This document shows, piece by piece, positions 33,949 to 43,066 of a stretch of DNA of 64,000 nucleotides. The stretch is from Emiliania huxleyi CCMP1516 (Eukaryota; Haptophyta; Isochrysidales; Noelaerhabdaceae), in the NCBI RefSeq assembly GCF_000372725.1, contig NW_005199203.1, forward strand, positions 23,587 through 87,586, written 5' to 3'. A program made the position numbers and the translations under genes. The notes beneath the pieces are model-generated. The model did not search any database and was not told where the DNA came from. It saw only the letters and a program-made list of their open reading frames with translations. How positions within the stretch are numbered: the first letter of the stretch is position 1; every line of letters starts with the position of its first letter.

Positions 33949-35661
33949 TTACAGCATCTTTTCGTAGTCGGCCACCGTCATCGGCGTGGAGAACATGCCA
34001 TACGAGCCGCCTACTCACAGCAGGAGGTGTGAGGAGACGCTGGTCACAGCTCGACGGCGCGCAAGCCGTACGAGCCGCCCGTGACCGCCTGCCCCTCCTT
34101 GGAGGTCGTCGCGCACCTGTCGGCACGCCCCCCGGGGGTGAGAAGAGACGCTGCTCGCATGGGCGTGCCCTTGGAGAGGCGGTCGCGCACGCGTCGGTCA
34201 GCGTGATCACGTTGAAGCCCTACGGAGAGGCAAGCTGTCCTCTGGCGGGGCAGCTGGGGGGGGGGGGGGGGGAGGGCAACCCTCGCGACTCCACGTCGAG
34301 TGACAGGCAGGAGCCCCACGGCATTGAAGGCGTGCGCCGCCCGGTGCGCGTGGGTGAGCGCACCTTTTCGTAGGCGGTGCGCATGGTCGACTCAACGCAG
34401 CAGTTGGTGAGGAACCCGGCCAGCACAACCTACACATCTCCCAGGCTCGGAGGGCTCTGAGAACGCCCCCGGAGGGAGCGGGGAAGTGGCGGCCAGCACA
34501 ACCGTCTCGATGCCGTTCGCCTTGAGCTGCGCCTGCTCGCGAGGTGTCGCGGAGGTCTCTCGGAGGTGTCTCGGCAGTGTCTCGGCAGTGTCTCGGAAGT
34601 GTCTCGCGCCTCGAGGTCAGTGCCCGGGAAGGCGTCGAGGCCCCTTTTGTTTTGGACGACGACGTCGCCCGGCTGCGGCTGCATGGACGGGTGGAAGTCG
34701 GCGTTCCAGCTCCCCTCGGTGAAGAGCTTGTCGCCGGCGCATCCCGCGAGGATGCCAAGCCCTGCCCACAGACCAGTGTGATGAAGAAGAATTCTACGTG
34801 GCGAAGAAGAAGCGACGTCCTCCTGGCGCTGCGCGCTGGTCTGTGAGAAGTTGAGGTGCGGGATCCGGAGGCACTGGGGGTGGGGGAGGGGGCTACCCGC
34901 GGGCCTAGATCGTCCGCGCGCGGGCGGGAGGTATGTTGAGGCATGGAACGGTGGTTCAAAAGAGACGGCAGGGAGGACGGCGGTGAGGTGTGTGAGGACA
35001 CAGACCTGTTCACAGTCAGAGGCGTGAAGAGACGCGCTCGCAGAAGGAGCAGGATGTGCTGCGAAAGCTTCCCTTGTTCGGGTTGTCGCTCGCGTCCTCC
35101 TTGAAGCTGATCGGTGCGTGGAAGACCTTTGCGCCGGCCGTCCGTGCCTGCGCCGGCCACGGGCGGGAGGAGAGGGCTAGGAGGGAGAGCCGCGACAACC
35201 ACGGGGTAAGGGGGCGGAGCAGAGGGCCGCGGGGCGAGAGAGCGTTGCCTCTCGACGCCGCAGGGCGGCGGGCGAGGCGCGGCGGGAGGCGCGGCGTGCA
35301 GCGCTTGCGCGCCTTGCTCGCGAGTGCCGAGCTCTTTTCGAGCATGCCTGTCTCGTCCATGCATTCCTTGACGGCGCCGTGGAGCTTGCCGCCCTCCGTC
35401 GTGAACTGCGAGCAGGCGGGAGGAGGCGAGGTGGGCGGGAGTGTCCGACCCAGCTTGCGGCAGACAGACGCCCACTTCGTTTTGGTACTCAATGAAGAGG
35501 ACCGCGGTCTTCTTGGTGTCCACGGAGGTGCCGCCCTTGGCCTCGGCGGGCGCGAATGTGCGATCAGCGGACATGACTGCGGGCGAGCGGCGAGAGGACA
35601 CGACCGGCTGCTGGACGACGAGCGCGGCGACGGCGGCTGTGCACAGAAGTGCAATTGACAT
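33949..35661 (-). CDS. Isochorismatase-family cysteine hydrolase (9 exons)
   Basis: Alpha/beta hydrolase-like enzyme using a Cys-Lys-Asp/Glu triad. M at 35661 starts a signal-like leader (MSIALLCTAAVAALVVQQ). Exons: 35661-35476, 35405-35313, 35147-35072, 34761-34610, 34532-34503, 34429-34364, 34219-34191, 34116-34079, 34010-33949; sum 244 codons, every phase closes. Family blocks: AVLFIEYQNE|FTTEGGKLHG, VFHAPISFKEDASDNPNK|G, GLGILAGCAGDKLF, ETVVLAGFLTNCCVEST (catalytic Cys), GFNVITLTDACATTS, MFSTPMTVADYEKML. The usual first-strand Asp is Glu here (FIEYQNE), as in one subgroup. Donors are GT, GC, GA, GC, GT, GT, GT and GC. Intron 6 is an introner copy. Substrate unknown. Confidence 0.9.
34220..34363 (-). 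mobile_element. Introner-like element, copy D (complete intron)
   Basis: On the minus strand it begins GTGCGCTCACCCACGCGCAC, contains CAATGCCGTGGGGCTCCTG and GGAGTCGCGAGGG, then a C tract, and ends CTCCGTAG. It is the whole sixth intron of the isochorismatase gene (144 bp), inserted between YEK and GFN. Confidence 0.85.
34533..34609 (-). repeat. Short intronic minisatellite, 11-bp GTGTCTCGGCA-type unit
   Basis: Five degenerate 11-bp units occupy most of this 77-bp GC-AG intron of the isochorismatase gene. Confidence 0.85.
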
Positions 35662-35710
35662 TTGTCTCGATTTTTTTTCACGCCAACAAGCCATCGGCGG
35701 CGAGGGCGAT

Positions 35711-35968
35711 ACGTATGGTTCTTGCACTTGTGCAAGATTGGGCGTCTTCTGCCGCAGTCCCCTTGATGGGAGGCCCCAGGGTGGGGGCCACCTCGAACCC
35801 CCGGCCAGGGATTCGAGCGGAGGGTGCCCCGGATTCATCTATCCGTTGGGCCCCGGTACATTCATTAGAACTGATCACTTTGCGCAGCAGCCGTCCCTTC
35901 GCCGACTGGACGGCAGTGCGCTGCGTTGTCGCTCTGTCGTGCACGCTCTCGTGCCTCGTTGTTGTGAC
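35711..35968 (+). repeat. Repeat A1 of the split-direct-repeat element
   Basis: 258 bp, starts ACGTATGG and ends GTTGTTGTGAC. Near its start is the palindrome TCTTGCACTTGTGCAAGA. Confidence 0.95.
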
Positions 35969-36017
35969 ACGGGAGTAGAGTCGAGAGGTAGCCCTCGACG
36001 AGACGACCGGCGCTGCG

Positions 36018-36685
36018 ATGCCAGACCTCACTGCCGCCGAGCTCAGCATTCCGGCCGAGCAGCACCCCGATCCCGCAAAGCCACTGGTGATACCCGTCGA
36101 CTCAACAGTGGTGGGCTCTACCCTGCGCTTCATTCCGTGGTCTGTGGTGGGCAATCCGGCCTTCCTCCAGCTGCCCCCTCCTCCTCCGGGGATGCAACCG
36201 TCGTGGGTCCAGATTCCGCAGTGGGTCGCCATCAGTGCGCTGCTCCCCTTCAGTGAGCCCGAGCCCGCTGTGGCCACCCACTTTGACAGGCTCAGCGTCT
36301 TGCGGCTGGCCGTATTGGCCGCGGCTTGGCGCCGCATCCTCGGCGCCTTGTCCGACCTCGGCGTTTTCAGCACGGTGCACGTGGATGAGGATGCGTTCCG
36401 TACGGTGTGCATCCAGGCTCTGCACTCCCGCCAAATCCCGGTGCCCGAGCTCTATCTGCAGTGGGGCGATTTGGGGTACTCTGAGGCGATCACACCCTTG
36501 GGACCAGCGCCATCTGCAGAAGCAAAGGCCGTCGACTTCTTGCAGTACGCGACAGTCGGGGCTCTTTGCGACCCTACGGCCGACGTCCCGTTCGCAGCCC
36601 TGTCTGACATGACCCGCTGCTTACGCCAGGGCGCTCGTTGCTCCTCCGTCTCTTTGTATCTTCCATACTGCATTTATCAGAAGAC
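36018..36685 (+). CDS. Internal ORF of the split-direct-repeat element
   Basis: From ATG 36018 (MPDLTAAELSIPAEQH) about 200 residues run to the B1 repeat; the frame continues through B1 and A2 to a stop near 36963, but that part is probably non-coding repeat. Features: Pro-rich centre (LQLPPPPPGM), helical C-terminal half (RLAVLAAAWRRILGALSDLG). It occupies the place of ORF1 (gag-like) in PAT elements, but I see no zinc knuckle and cannot confirm gag identity. Confidence 0.45.
36623..36685 (+). repeat. Repeat B1
   Basis: 63 bp, ACGCCAGGGCGCTCG to TTTATCAGAAGAC; identical to B2. Confidence 0.95.
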
Positions 36686-36941
36686 GTATGGTTCTTGCAC
36701 TTGTGCAAGATTGGGCGTCTTCTGCCGCAGTCCCCTTGATGGGAGGCCCCAGGGTGGGGGCCACCTCGAACCCCCGGCCAGGGATTCGAGCGGAGGGTGC
36801 CCCGGATTCATCTATCCGTTGGGCCCCGGTACATTCATTAGAACTGATCACTTTGCGCAGCAGCCGTCCCTTCGCCGACTGGACGGCAGTGCGCTGCGTT
36901 GTCGCTCTGTCGTGCACGCTCTCGTGCCTCGTTGTTGTGAC
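36684..36941 (+). repeat. Repeat A2
   Basis: 258 bp, identical to A1; overlaps the last two bases (AC) of B1. Confidence 0.95.
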
Positions 36942-36996
36942 CCACCCTGTCCCACCCGTGTGTGATCAGTGTCTACGGAGGGAGTGTCTTCGGCTC

Positions 36997-37059
36997 ACGC
37001 CAGGGCGCTCGTTGCTCCTCCGTCTCTTTGTATCTTCCATACTGCATTTATCAGAAGAC
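36997..37059 (+). repeat. Repeat B2
   Basis: 63 bp, identical to B1; marks the right end of the element. Confidence 0.95.
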
Positions 37060-37236
37060 TGTGCCGAATTTGGACGCTGTAAACCACGGAGCCGCTAAAG
37101 CACTCTCGAAAGGCAAAGAATTAACCTCCCTGTACCCCGTTGTTCCCGGGTACTCGCTCGCTGCACCACCCCACCAGTCCGGCGAGGGCCCGGCGCGGCG
37201 GAGGCGGCGCGACTGCAGTGCGTAGGGCGTGCTCGT

Positions 37237-38502
37237 ATGCTACTGTCCCTGCCAGCGGTCCCGTCACTCATCGCGGCGCCGCTGCTCCCAGCGACCCGAC
37301 CTTTGCGGGCTGGCCCTCTCGCGTCGAGCCACACGGTCGACGAGGAGCAGCAGCAAAGGTCAGAGCTCCACGCGTTGCTCAAGTCGCTCGAACCGTATGC
37401 TGAGCAGCCGCTCGAGGACGCAACGACGCTGCCACCAGCTGCGTACACGAGCACTGCGCTATTTGAGCGCGAGGTCGAGACCATCTTCCGGCCTGGCTGG
37501 TTGTGTGTTGGTCACGTGTGCCAGGTGCGGGAGAAAGGCGACTACGTGACCCTCGACCTGCTCGGCGAGCTCCTCCTCCTCGTGAATGACGGCACGCGGC
37601 TGCGCGTGCTCTCGCGCGTCTGCACTCACCGTTGGGCCCCCGTGGTCGGCGAGGGCCGCGGCACCTGCAAAGCGTTCACCTGCCCGTTCCACTTTTGGAG
37701 CTTCCGACTCGATGGCTCGTGCATCAAGGCGCCTCTGATGGATGACTCGACCGCTTTCGATGCGATCGAGCACCCTCTTCACGAATATCGTTCCGAGGTT
37801 GTGGACGGCTTTGTGTACGTCAACCTGGACGGCGCCGCGCCGCCACTCAGCAGTCAGCTTGCGGGCATGAGCCAGCGCCTCGTCAGCTGGCGGCCCGACG
37901 AGATGGAGTCGTACATCGAGCTGACCTACGACTGCCCCTTCAACTGGAAGATTGTCGTGGAGACCTTTATGGAGTGCTACCACCACCTCGGCGCGCATGA
38001 GGCCACATTTGAGCCGAACTTCCCAGCCAAGCTCTCGTGGACCGAGGATGCGAGGCCGGCGTGGACGGTCGGCCACGCCAAGCCGCGCCCTGGCCGTGAG
38101 GTGTCCGCCTTCGAGGCAGGGCTGCCCCGCTTCCCCCACCTCGAAACGGAGGCGGAGCGTCAGGCCTTTGCCCTGTACAACGTCTTCCCGTCGCAGCTGC
38201 TGCACGCGATGCCGGACCGGGTCCTCTGGTTCCGGCTGCAGCCGCTCTCGGCGGAACGCACCGTGGTCACCACCTTCTGCCTCGTTCCGCCCGGCACGAT
38301 GCAGATGGAGGACTTTGAGGCGACCCGCGACGAGCAGCGCGAGCTCATGGACAAGATCAACCGCGAGGACATCGCCGTCAACGAGATGCAGCAGGTTGGC
38401 GCCCGCTCAGGCGCCGTCCGGCCCGGCAAGCTCAACTCGAAGCTGGAGAAGGCGCTGTGGCAGCTCAACGCGTTTGTGGCGCGCGCCGTCTGCGCGCACT
38501 AA
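37237..38502 (+). CDS. Rieske non-heme iron oxygenase, choline monooxygenase-like
   Basis: 421 residues, one exon. An N-terminal leader rich in Leu/Pro/Ala may target an organelle. The Rieske [2Fe-2S] ligands are CTHRWAPVVGEG...CPFHFW (C-x-H, C-x-x-H). The catalytic mononuclear iron site is NWKIVVETFMECYHHLGAH (the two His) with a later Asp in REDIAVNEMQQ. This is the alpha-subunit layout of choline monooxygenase and related ring-hydroxylating enzymes; the substrate cannot be read. If it is CMO-like, it could feed betaine synthesis. The 5' end lies 178 bp downstream of the mobile element, so its promoter may include element sequence. Confidence 0.88.
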   Translation: MLLSLPAVPSLIAAPLLPATRPLRAGPLASSHTVDEEQQQRSELHALLKSLEPYAEQPLEDATTLPPAAYTSTALFEREVETIFRPGWLCVGHVCQVREKGDYVTLDLLGELLLLVNDGTRLRVLSRVCTHRWAPVVGEGRGTCKAFTCPFHFWSFRLDGSCIKAPLMDDSTAFDAIEHPLHEYRSEVVDGFVYVNLDGAAPPLSSQLAGMSQRLVSWRPDEMESYIELTYDCPFNWKIVVETFMECYHHLGAHEATFEPNFPAKLSWTEDARPAWTVGHAKPRPGREVSAFEAGLPRFPHLETEAERQAFALYNVFPSQLLHAMPDRVLWFRLQPLSAERTVVTTFCLVPPGTMQMEDFEATRDEQRELMDKINREDIAVNEMQQVGARSGAVRPGKLNSKLEKALWQLNAFVARAVCAH

Positions 38503-38754
38503 CGCGTCCGCACGGCCGTGTCGAGTCGGAGTCGCGACGTTCCCGTCTCTCCGTCACGGTAGGGATCGATAGGGAGGGAACCCCACCGCGGCACCGGGCT
38601 TCCGAGAGGGGGGGTTGAGCGAGGGCTCCCCGAGGTGTGATATCATGTGCAGTTTTGTGTTGTACGATATCTTGCGCAGGCCGTAGCCGTAGCGGTAGAG
38701 GAAGACAGCGTGTCTACACTCCGTCTACACTCTCCTCTCGTCGAGAGTGCTCCC
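38503..38754. other. Short convergent intergenic region
   Basis: 3' flanks of two convergent genes; nothing else seen. Confidence 0.5.
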
Positions 38755-41052
38755 TCACGTTGTCCTCGGTGTCGGTACTTCAAAGTCGCCCACCGAGGTC
38801 GAGGCGAAAGAGGTTGGCCGCGGCGGCTCCACCGGCTCCACTTCTTTCGGGCAAGAGCGGCGGCAGCTCATGCGAAGCCCATGACGAAGCCCCGTCCCGC
38901 TCTGGCTCAAGGATATGCCGATCGCAAAGGCGGCGGCGACGGCCCAGCACAACCATCCCATGCCAAAATTGTCTACTGTCAACTGGGCGAGCCCCTGGTT
39001 TACAGCCCCCACATCCGTCCAGAGGTGGCTGTCGGCTGACCCGCTAGAGCTGCCGGTTGACACAACCGCCGCGGCACCGCCCGCGCCGCCGGCAGCGCCC
39101 GGCAGCCGGCGGCGATTACGCGGCGCCACCGTTGGCCGCGCCCCCGGCGCCTTTGCTGCGGCCCCATTCGAGGATCGCTCCGCCATCAGGCGCCGGCCGA
39201 GAAGAGCCACCGTGTTCTGCTGTGCCGGCGGTGCCGCCGGCGCCTCTGCTGCAGCCCCATCTGAGGATTGCTCCAGCAAGTTGGCTAACGCGCGCAGCTG
39301 GTTGGCCGTGGTGTACTCCACCCCAAATTGGTCGGTGAGAGGCAGAAAATGGAACTGGGCGGTGGAGTCGGCGCACTGCAAAGCGCCGCTAACAGCCGCA
39401 ACGTCGCTGCACCTGAGATAGCGCAGCTCGTCGAAGCTTTCCAACGGGTCGGTTCTGCTCATGTTTTGTACCCAGTAGCTGAGCGGGCCCACGAGGCTTG
39501 GCCTCACCGGGAAGGCGAGCGGGATGCTCAGCACCTGCACCGCCGCAAAGAGATTCAAGCAGCACATAACTCGCGCGATGCCCTGATCGCGCTGCACCTC
39601 GTTGATCGACATGACCATCGCGCCGCAGCCCTTTTCGGCATAGCGGTCTCTCAGACGCCGAGCGTCGACCGCTATCGATCCGGGAATCGGCTCGAGGAAA
39701 CTTGCGGCCTCCGGGTACGCGATGATGGTCTCGTTTTTGAGATTCTCATTTAAGCAGATCCGTAGACTCGCGTCGACAGCTGCCTGCATCGAGTCGATAT
39801 ACGTGTTTGTCTCAAAGGAGATGAGGTTTGCGGCGAGATTCGCGATGTACGCGTTGACCAGGAGGAAGAGCAGGATGCTCCATCCCAGCCACAGGGTTGT
39901 CTCGCCTGGCCTATCCCCCTTTGTGCCAGGCAGCCCCACCGTCATGTGCATCACCGCCTGCACAAAGCTCTGTAGCCACACCCGCAGCCACCATGCTACT
40001 CTGCTGCATCGCGAGCCGCGCGCCGGCGGGGCTTCCTCGGACCACTCCCCATCTCGTCGCGGCCCACGCTGCAGCCACATCTCGATGAGCGACATGGCCA
40101 CGACGACGCCAAGGATGGTGACCCACAAGTCCCAACGGAACGGTTCAAAAATCTTAAGAGAGGCCGTGAGGAAATCCGTCTCGACGACGGCGGGGCGCGG
40201 CACAAAGAGGTATACCTTGTCCTGTCGAATCGGGACCGAGAATGAAACGATGTTGGCGCGCTCGGTCGTCACCCAAAAGTCGCTCGCCGCAAAATCAGCA
40301 ATTCCGGTGGCGACGTCGATGATGGCTGCGGTCCACGGGCTGTTGTTTATGATCCCCCCAGATCTCGCTCCCCCGCTCACGAAAGTCAGCTGCACGGAGA
40401 AAGGAGTCCTGGCCGCCAGCGCGTGTACGTAGTCGACGTAGGCGCCCACCCACGGCCATGAGTCATCCTCGTACGGCCCCTCGTATTCCGAGACCGGCGC
40501 CCCCTCAACCGCCTTGTAGTGCAGCGGGTAGCTCGAGGTCGGCACGGCAGCCTTCAGAGTCATGCCGTGCCCGTAATTTTCGTTGAGGAACCGTCCAAAG
40601 GCGTCGTAGTCGGTGCCCGGGGAGCAGGTGTCGTATGAATAGAAGAGGCCTTTGACTTTGGGGAAGTTCTGCGTCTCGCGGTAGGTAAGGTTGGAGATCT
40701 TGCAGAGCATCCCGTTCACATAGCACCACTGTTGAGGGCAGAAGTCGGGGACCGGGAGTTCTGGCCGTGGACCACAGTCAGAGCAGTCAGAACCCAAGGT
40801 ACAGTCAGAATAAGAAGACCCCTCGCCGCCGTCGTCACACTCACCGTCGTTCGCATAGACACACTCATTTCCACACGGCTCCTGACAGCCCGGGTATTCA
40901 AGCTCGTCCCACGCTCGACAGACGTTGCTGCCGTACTCTTGGCTCGGACGAAAGCCACTCAGAGTAAGCGTGTCCGCCTCGTCGAGCTGTGAGGCCGCAT
41001 CAATGCATGGGCACGCCGGATCAAACGCGAACACGCTCAGGTGAGCAAGCAT
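38755..41052 (-). CDS. Ionotropic glutamate receptor-like channel
   Basis: 765 residues, one exon. The N-terminal Cys-rich part has the DGECDDGGEG...CTLGSDCSDCG module also found in the serine protease. A periplasmic-binding-like ligand domain follows (WTAAIIDVATGIADFAASDFWVTTERANIVSFS matches the S1 end). TM1 is DLWVTILGVVVAMSLIEMWL; a pore-loop region and TM3 follow with the signature SILLFLLVNAYIANLAANL (compare SYTANLAAFL). Then come S2, and a last helix near GWLCWAVAAAFAIGISLS. It has no amino-terminal LIVBP domain. It is likely a ligand-gated cation channel at the cell surface; the ligand is unknown. The leader MLAHLSVFAFDPACPC is short, so an upstream exon is possible. Confidence 0.85.
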   Translation of the reverse strand: MLAHLSVFAFDPACPCIDAASQLDEADTLTLSGFRPSQEYGSNVCRAWDELEYPGCQEPCGNECVYANDGECDDGGEGSSYSDCTLGSDCSDCGPRPELPVPDFCPQQWCYVNGMLCKISNLTYRETQNFPKVKGLFYSYDTCSPGTDYDAFGRFLNENYGHGMTLKAAVPTSSYPLHYKAVEGAPVSEYEGPYEDDSWPWVGAYVDYVHALAARTPFSVQLTFVSGGARSGGIINNSPWTAAIIDVATGIADFAASDFWVTTERANIVSFSVPIRQDKVYLFVPRPAVVETDFLTASLKIFEPFRWDLWVTILGVVVAMSLIEMWLQRGPRRDGEWSEEAPPARGSRCSRVAWWLRVWLQSFVQAVMHMTVGLPGTKGDRPGETTLWLGWSILLFLLVNAYIANLAANLISFETNTYIDSMQAAVDASLRICLNENLKNETIIAYPEAASFLEPIPGSIAVDARRLRDRYAEKGCGAMVMSINEVQRDQGIARVMCCLNLFAAVQVLSIPLAFPVRPSLVGPLSYWVQNMSRTDPLESFDELRYLRCSDVAAVSGALQCADSTAQFHFLPLTDQFGVEYTTANQLRALANLLEQSSDGAAAEAPAAPPAQQNTVALLGRRLMAERSSNGAAAKAPGARPTVAPRNRRRLPGAAGGAGGAAAVVSTGSSSGSADSHLWTDVGAVNQGLAQLTVDNFGMGWLCWAVAAAFAIGISLSQSGTGLRHGLRMSCRRSCPKEVEPVEPPRPTSFASTSVGDFEVPTPRTT

Positions 41053-41233
41053 GGCAGCGCATTATGCGGACGGACGTCCCCGCGTACCGGATGGAGAGAT
41101 AAAAGAATTTTGCGAGAAAGAAGTTAGATGTCTGGTCCGAGGAGGGGATCTTTCAACTCGTTATGCCGAGACCGCTTCTCGTTCTTCTTCCGCCGTCTGG
41201 GCTGTGGGGTCGCTGCGTCGCTGCTGTCGCTGC

Positions 41234-42256
41234 TCATGTGCAAGCCGCGAGGTGTGTAGCCAGCCAGATCCAGCTGCGCAACGCGAGCGGAGCGAGCGAA
41301 GCGCCATGATGAATCTGCCTCGAAGGCGCGTGTGTGTGTGTGTGTGTGTGCCCACCGTGCTCCGCCACTGTGTCACCCTGGAGCGCGGAGAAGGCGGTTT
41401 CGCAGTCGGACTGGTCCGAGAAGCACGCGGGTACGAGCAGCATCGTCTTGGTGCCTCTCGCGTACGTCGTCGAGCCGCGGCTGGTAAGAGACTCGCCCGG
41501 CTGCGGCGCGAACCCCGCCTTGATTTGACCGTGGGTCGCCAGGAGAAACTCGCCGTCGAGCGTAAACCCGTGCACCTCGACTCCGGTCGCGGTGACCAGC
41601 GCCCAGCTGTCGACAGCACGGATGGGTAGCAGCAGGCCGTTTATGAGCCCTTTCGGCCGCTCATCCTCATCCGACTGACGCCGAATGTCGATGGTGCCTT
41701 GCCATGGAATGTCTTCCAGGCACGGGCCTGGCAGCATGCCATACGTGGCCGCCGACCGATCCAGGGTGATGCTGAGGCTGTACGCCTCGCCGAGCTTGCG
41801 CGCCTGCACGAGGCCTCGCAGAGTTTTGAGTCGCTCCACGCACCACGCCTCGTCGCGCGCCTGCCCGCGCGGGTCATTCGCCATTAGGTCCGGATAGTGC
41901 CCCGCATTCGCCTCGCCCTCGGCGGCGGTGTCAATCGGCAGGATGGTCTCGGGCGGAGAGGGCGAGGGCACAATCGCCCCGGCGTGCCAGATCCCGCTGC
42001 TGCACGTTGCCTCCACCCTGAAGGCGCAGTCCTCGACCCGAGGAGTCGGGCAGTGGAGGTCGTACAAGCAGGACCCGCTATGCGCACAGGCAGAGCCGGT
42101 TTTGGGAGCGGTGGAGGGGCATGCCGGCTCCGACTTGGACTCCGGCTGGGGCACTCGCCGCAGTCCTACACCGTAGCGGGTCAGAGGCACGGCGCAGAGG
42201 ATAAGGGCCACTGCGAGCGGGACCCCAAGCCACCGGGATGGCGGCGACGTCTGCAT
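41234..42256 (-). CDS. Unknown single-pass membrane or secreted protein
   Basis: 340-residue frame. The N-terminal hydrophobic segment WLGVPLAVALILCAVPL could be a signal anchor. A Cys-rich stretch (CPSTAPKTGSACAHSGSCLYDLHC) follows, then a mixed domain with WQGTIDIRRQSDEDERPKG and GVEVHGFTLDGEFLLATHGQ. No family recognised. The last ~40 residues come from a (GT)n/(CA)n run and low-complexity sequence, so the true C-terminus may be spliced differently. It lies tail-to-head behind the receptor gene on the same strand. Confidence 0.5.
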   Translation of the reverse strand: MQTSPPSRWLGVPLAVALILCAVPLTRYGVGLRRVPQPESKSEPACPSTAPKTGSACAHSGSCLYDLHCPTPRVEDCAFRVEATCSSGIWHAGAIVPSPSPPETILPIDTAAEGEANAGHYPDLMANDPRGQARDEAWCVERLKTLRGLVQARKLGEAYSLSITLDRSAATYGMLPGPCLEDIPWQGTIDIRRQSDEDERPKGLINGLLLPIRAVDSWALVTATGVEVHGFTLDGEFLLATHGQIKAGFAPQPGESLTSRGSTTYARGTKTMLLVPACFSDQSDCETAFSALQGDTVAEHGGHTHTHTHAPSRQIHHGASLAPLALRSWIWLATHLAACT

Positions 42257-42636
42257 TGCACCCCTCAGCGCCGCCGTAATCTGGGATTTTGCGCCGCCGA
42301 GTTCAATCGCCTGTCTTCATCAGGGATCGGACTAAACAGATCCGCTGGGAGTCACCCCGTCGTCGTAGACCGACTCCACCCTTCCGTACTACGTGCCTCC
42401 CTGTGTCTGCATGTAGCCTGGGTTGGTTGGGAGAGAGAGATTTTCAGTGTATGTAGCTCATTTTTGAAGACCAACAAGAAATCACGACTCTCACAGAGAT
42501 TTGGGCTCGGCAGCTTGTTAGCCCTCAGCCGAAGCTGGGGCCGGTCCCGTAGCCGAGAGAGCCCGCGCCGATGAGTTCGCTCTTGGTTGGTGCCCGTCTC
42601 TGTCGTGCCATCCTGTGCCCCCTTCCTTAGAGAGGC

Positions 42637-42735
42637 ATGTCCCTTGCCCATAAATAAATAAATAAAACGGAGACACCAAACAAGGGGTGGGAGAAAGGAC
42701 ATGTCCCTTGCCCATAAATAAATAAACAAAGAGTC
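42637..42735 (-). repeat. Tandem repeat with (ATTT)n runs
   Basis: CATGTCCCTTGCCCATAAAT and its AAAT run occurs twice, ~61 bp apart. Confidence 0.85.
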
Positions 42736-42893
42736 GTAGAATAAATAAATACAACGGACATCCCAAGCTAGGGCTGGGTCGAGGACAGACACGTCCCCAC
42801 CTTTGCAGGATTTTGCAAAAGCGAGGGGGGAGGGCGCATCGCCGCGCGGAGAGGGCTGGGCACAGGGTCCAGTGTTGAGCGAGGAGGGAAAAG

Positions 42894-42986
42894 TTCTTTT
42901 TCTCGCGATGTCCACCCCGCCGCTCCCGGCGAAAAAGAAAGAAAGAAAACAGACAACCCAAGGGAGGGATGGGAGGACGGCACGCC
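42894..42986 (+). repeat. Dispersed repeats R2 and R1 upstream of the SET gene
   Basis: R2, CTTTTTCTCGCGATGTCCAC followed by CCCGCC, recurs at 45893-45919 before the F-box/RCC1 gene. R1 (from 42938) matches 4969-5020. Confidence 0.8.
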
Positions 42987-43066
42987 GCCCGCTCCCGGCG
43001 CGCTAGCTCGCGCGTAGCACCGGATTTCTGTTTTCCACCCCTTCCGGCTCTATCACCACCAAAAAA

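Larger units (their letters stand above)
35711..37059 (+). mobile_element. Split-direct-repeat element, PAT/DIRS-like, non-autonomous
   Basis: Order A1 (35711-35968), internal region with one ORF, B1 (36623-36685), A2 (36684-36941), 55-bp spacer, B2 (36997-37059). A1 and A2 are identical over 258 bp; B1 and B2 are identical over 63 bp. B1 and A2 overlap by AC, and the same AC ends B2 and starts A1. This A1-ORF-B1A2B2 order is the hallmark of PAT-like tyrosine-recombinase retrotransposons. No recombinase or reverse transcriptase is encoded. Perfect repeats imply recent activity. Confidence 0.75.
42257..43066. other. Intergenic region built of dispersed repeats
   Basis: Contains a tandem pair with (AAAT)n tails (42637-42735), then R2 (42894-42922) and R1 (42938-42986), and the SET gene 5' flank. 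No gene seen. Confidence 0.55.

Noticed and set aside
36755..36832. tRNA or SINE-like A and B boxes on the minus strand of the A repeats (GGCCCAACGG, GGGTTCGAGG)
   Set aside because: B-box end and T-stem do not fit a tRNA; the repeat is better explained as a terminal repeat of the split-direct-repeat element.
35711..36941. LTR-pair (TRIM) reading of A1 and A2
   Set aside because: It does not explain the second repeat pair B1/B2 or the AC overlap; no TG...CA ends or primer-binding site seen. Kept as the fallback explanation.
36686..36965. C-terminal extension of the mobile-element ORF through B1 and A2
   Set aside because: The same A sequence also sits upstream as A1, where it is not coding; the extension is most likely read-through into terminal repeat.
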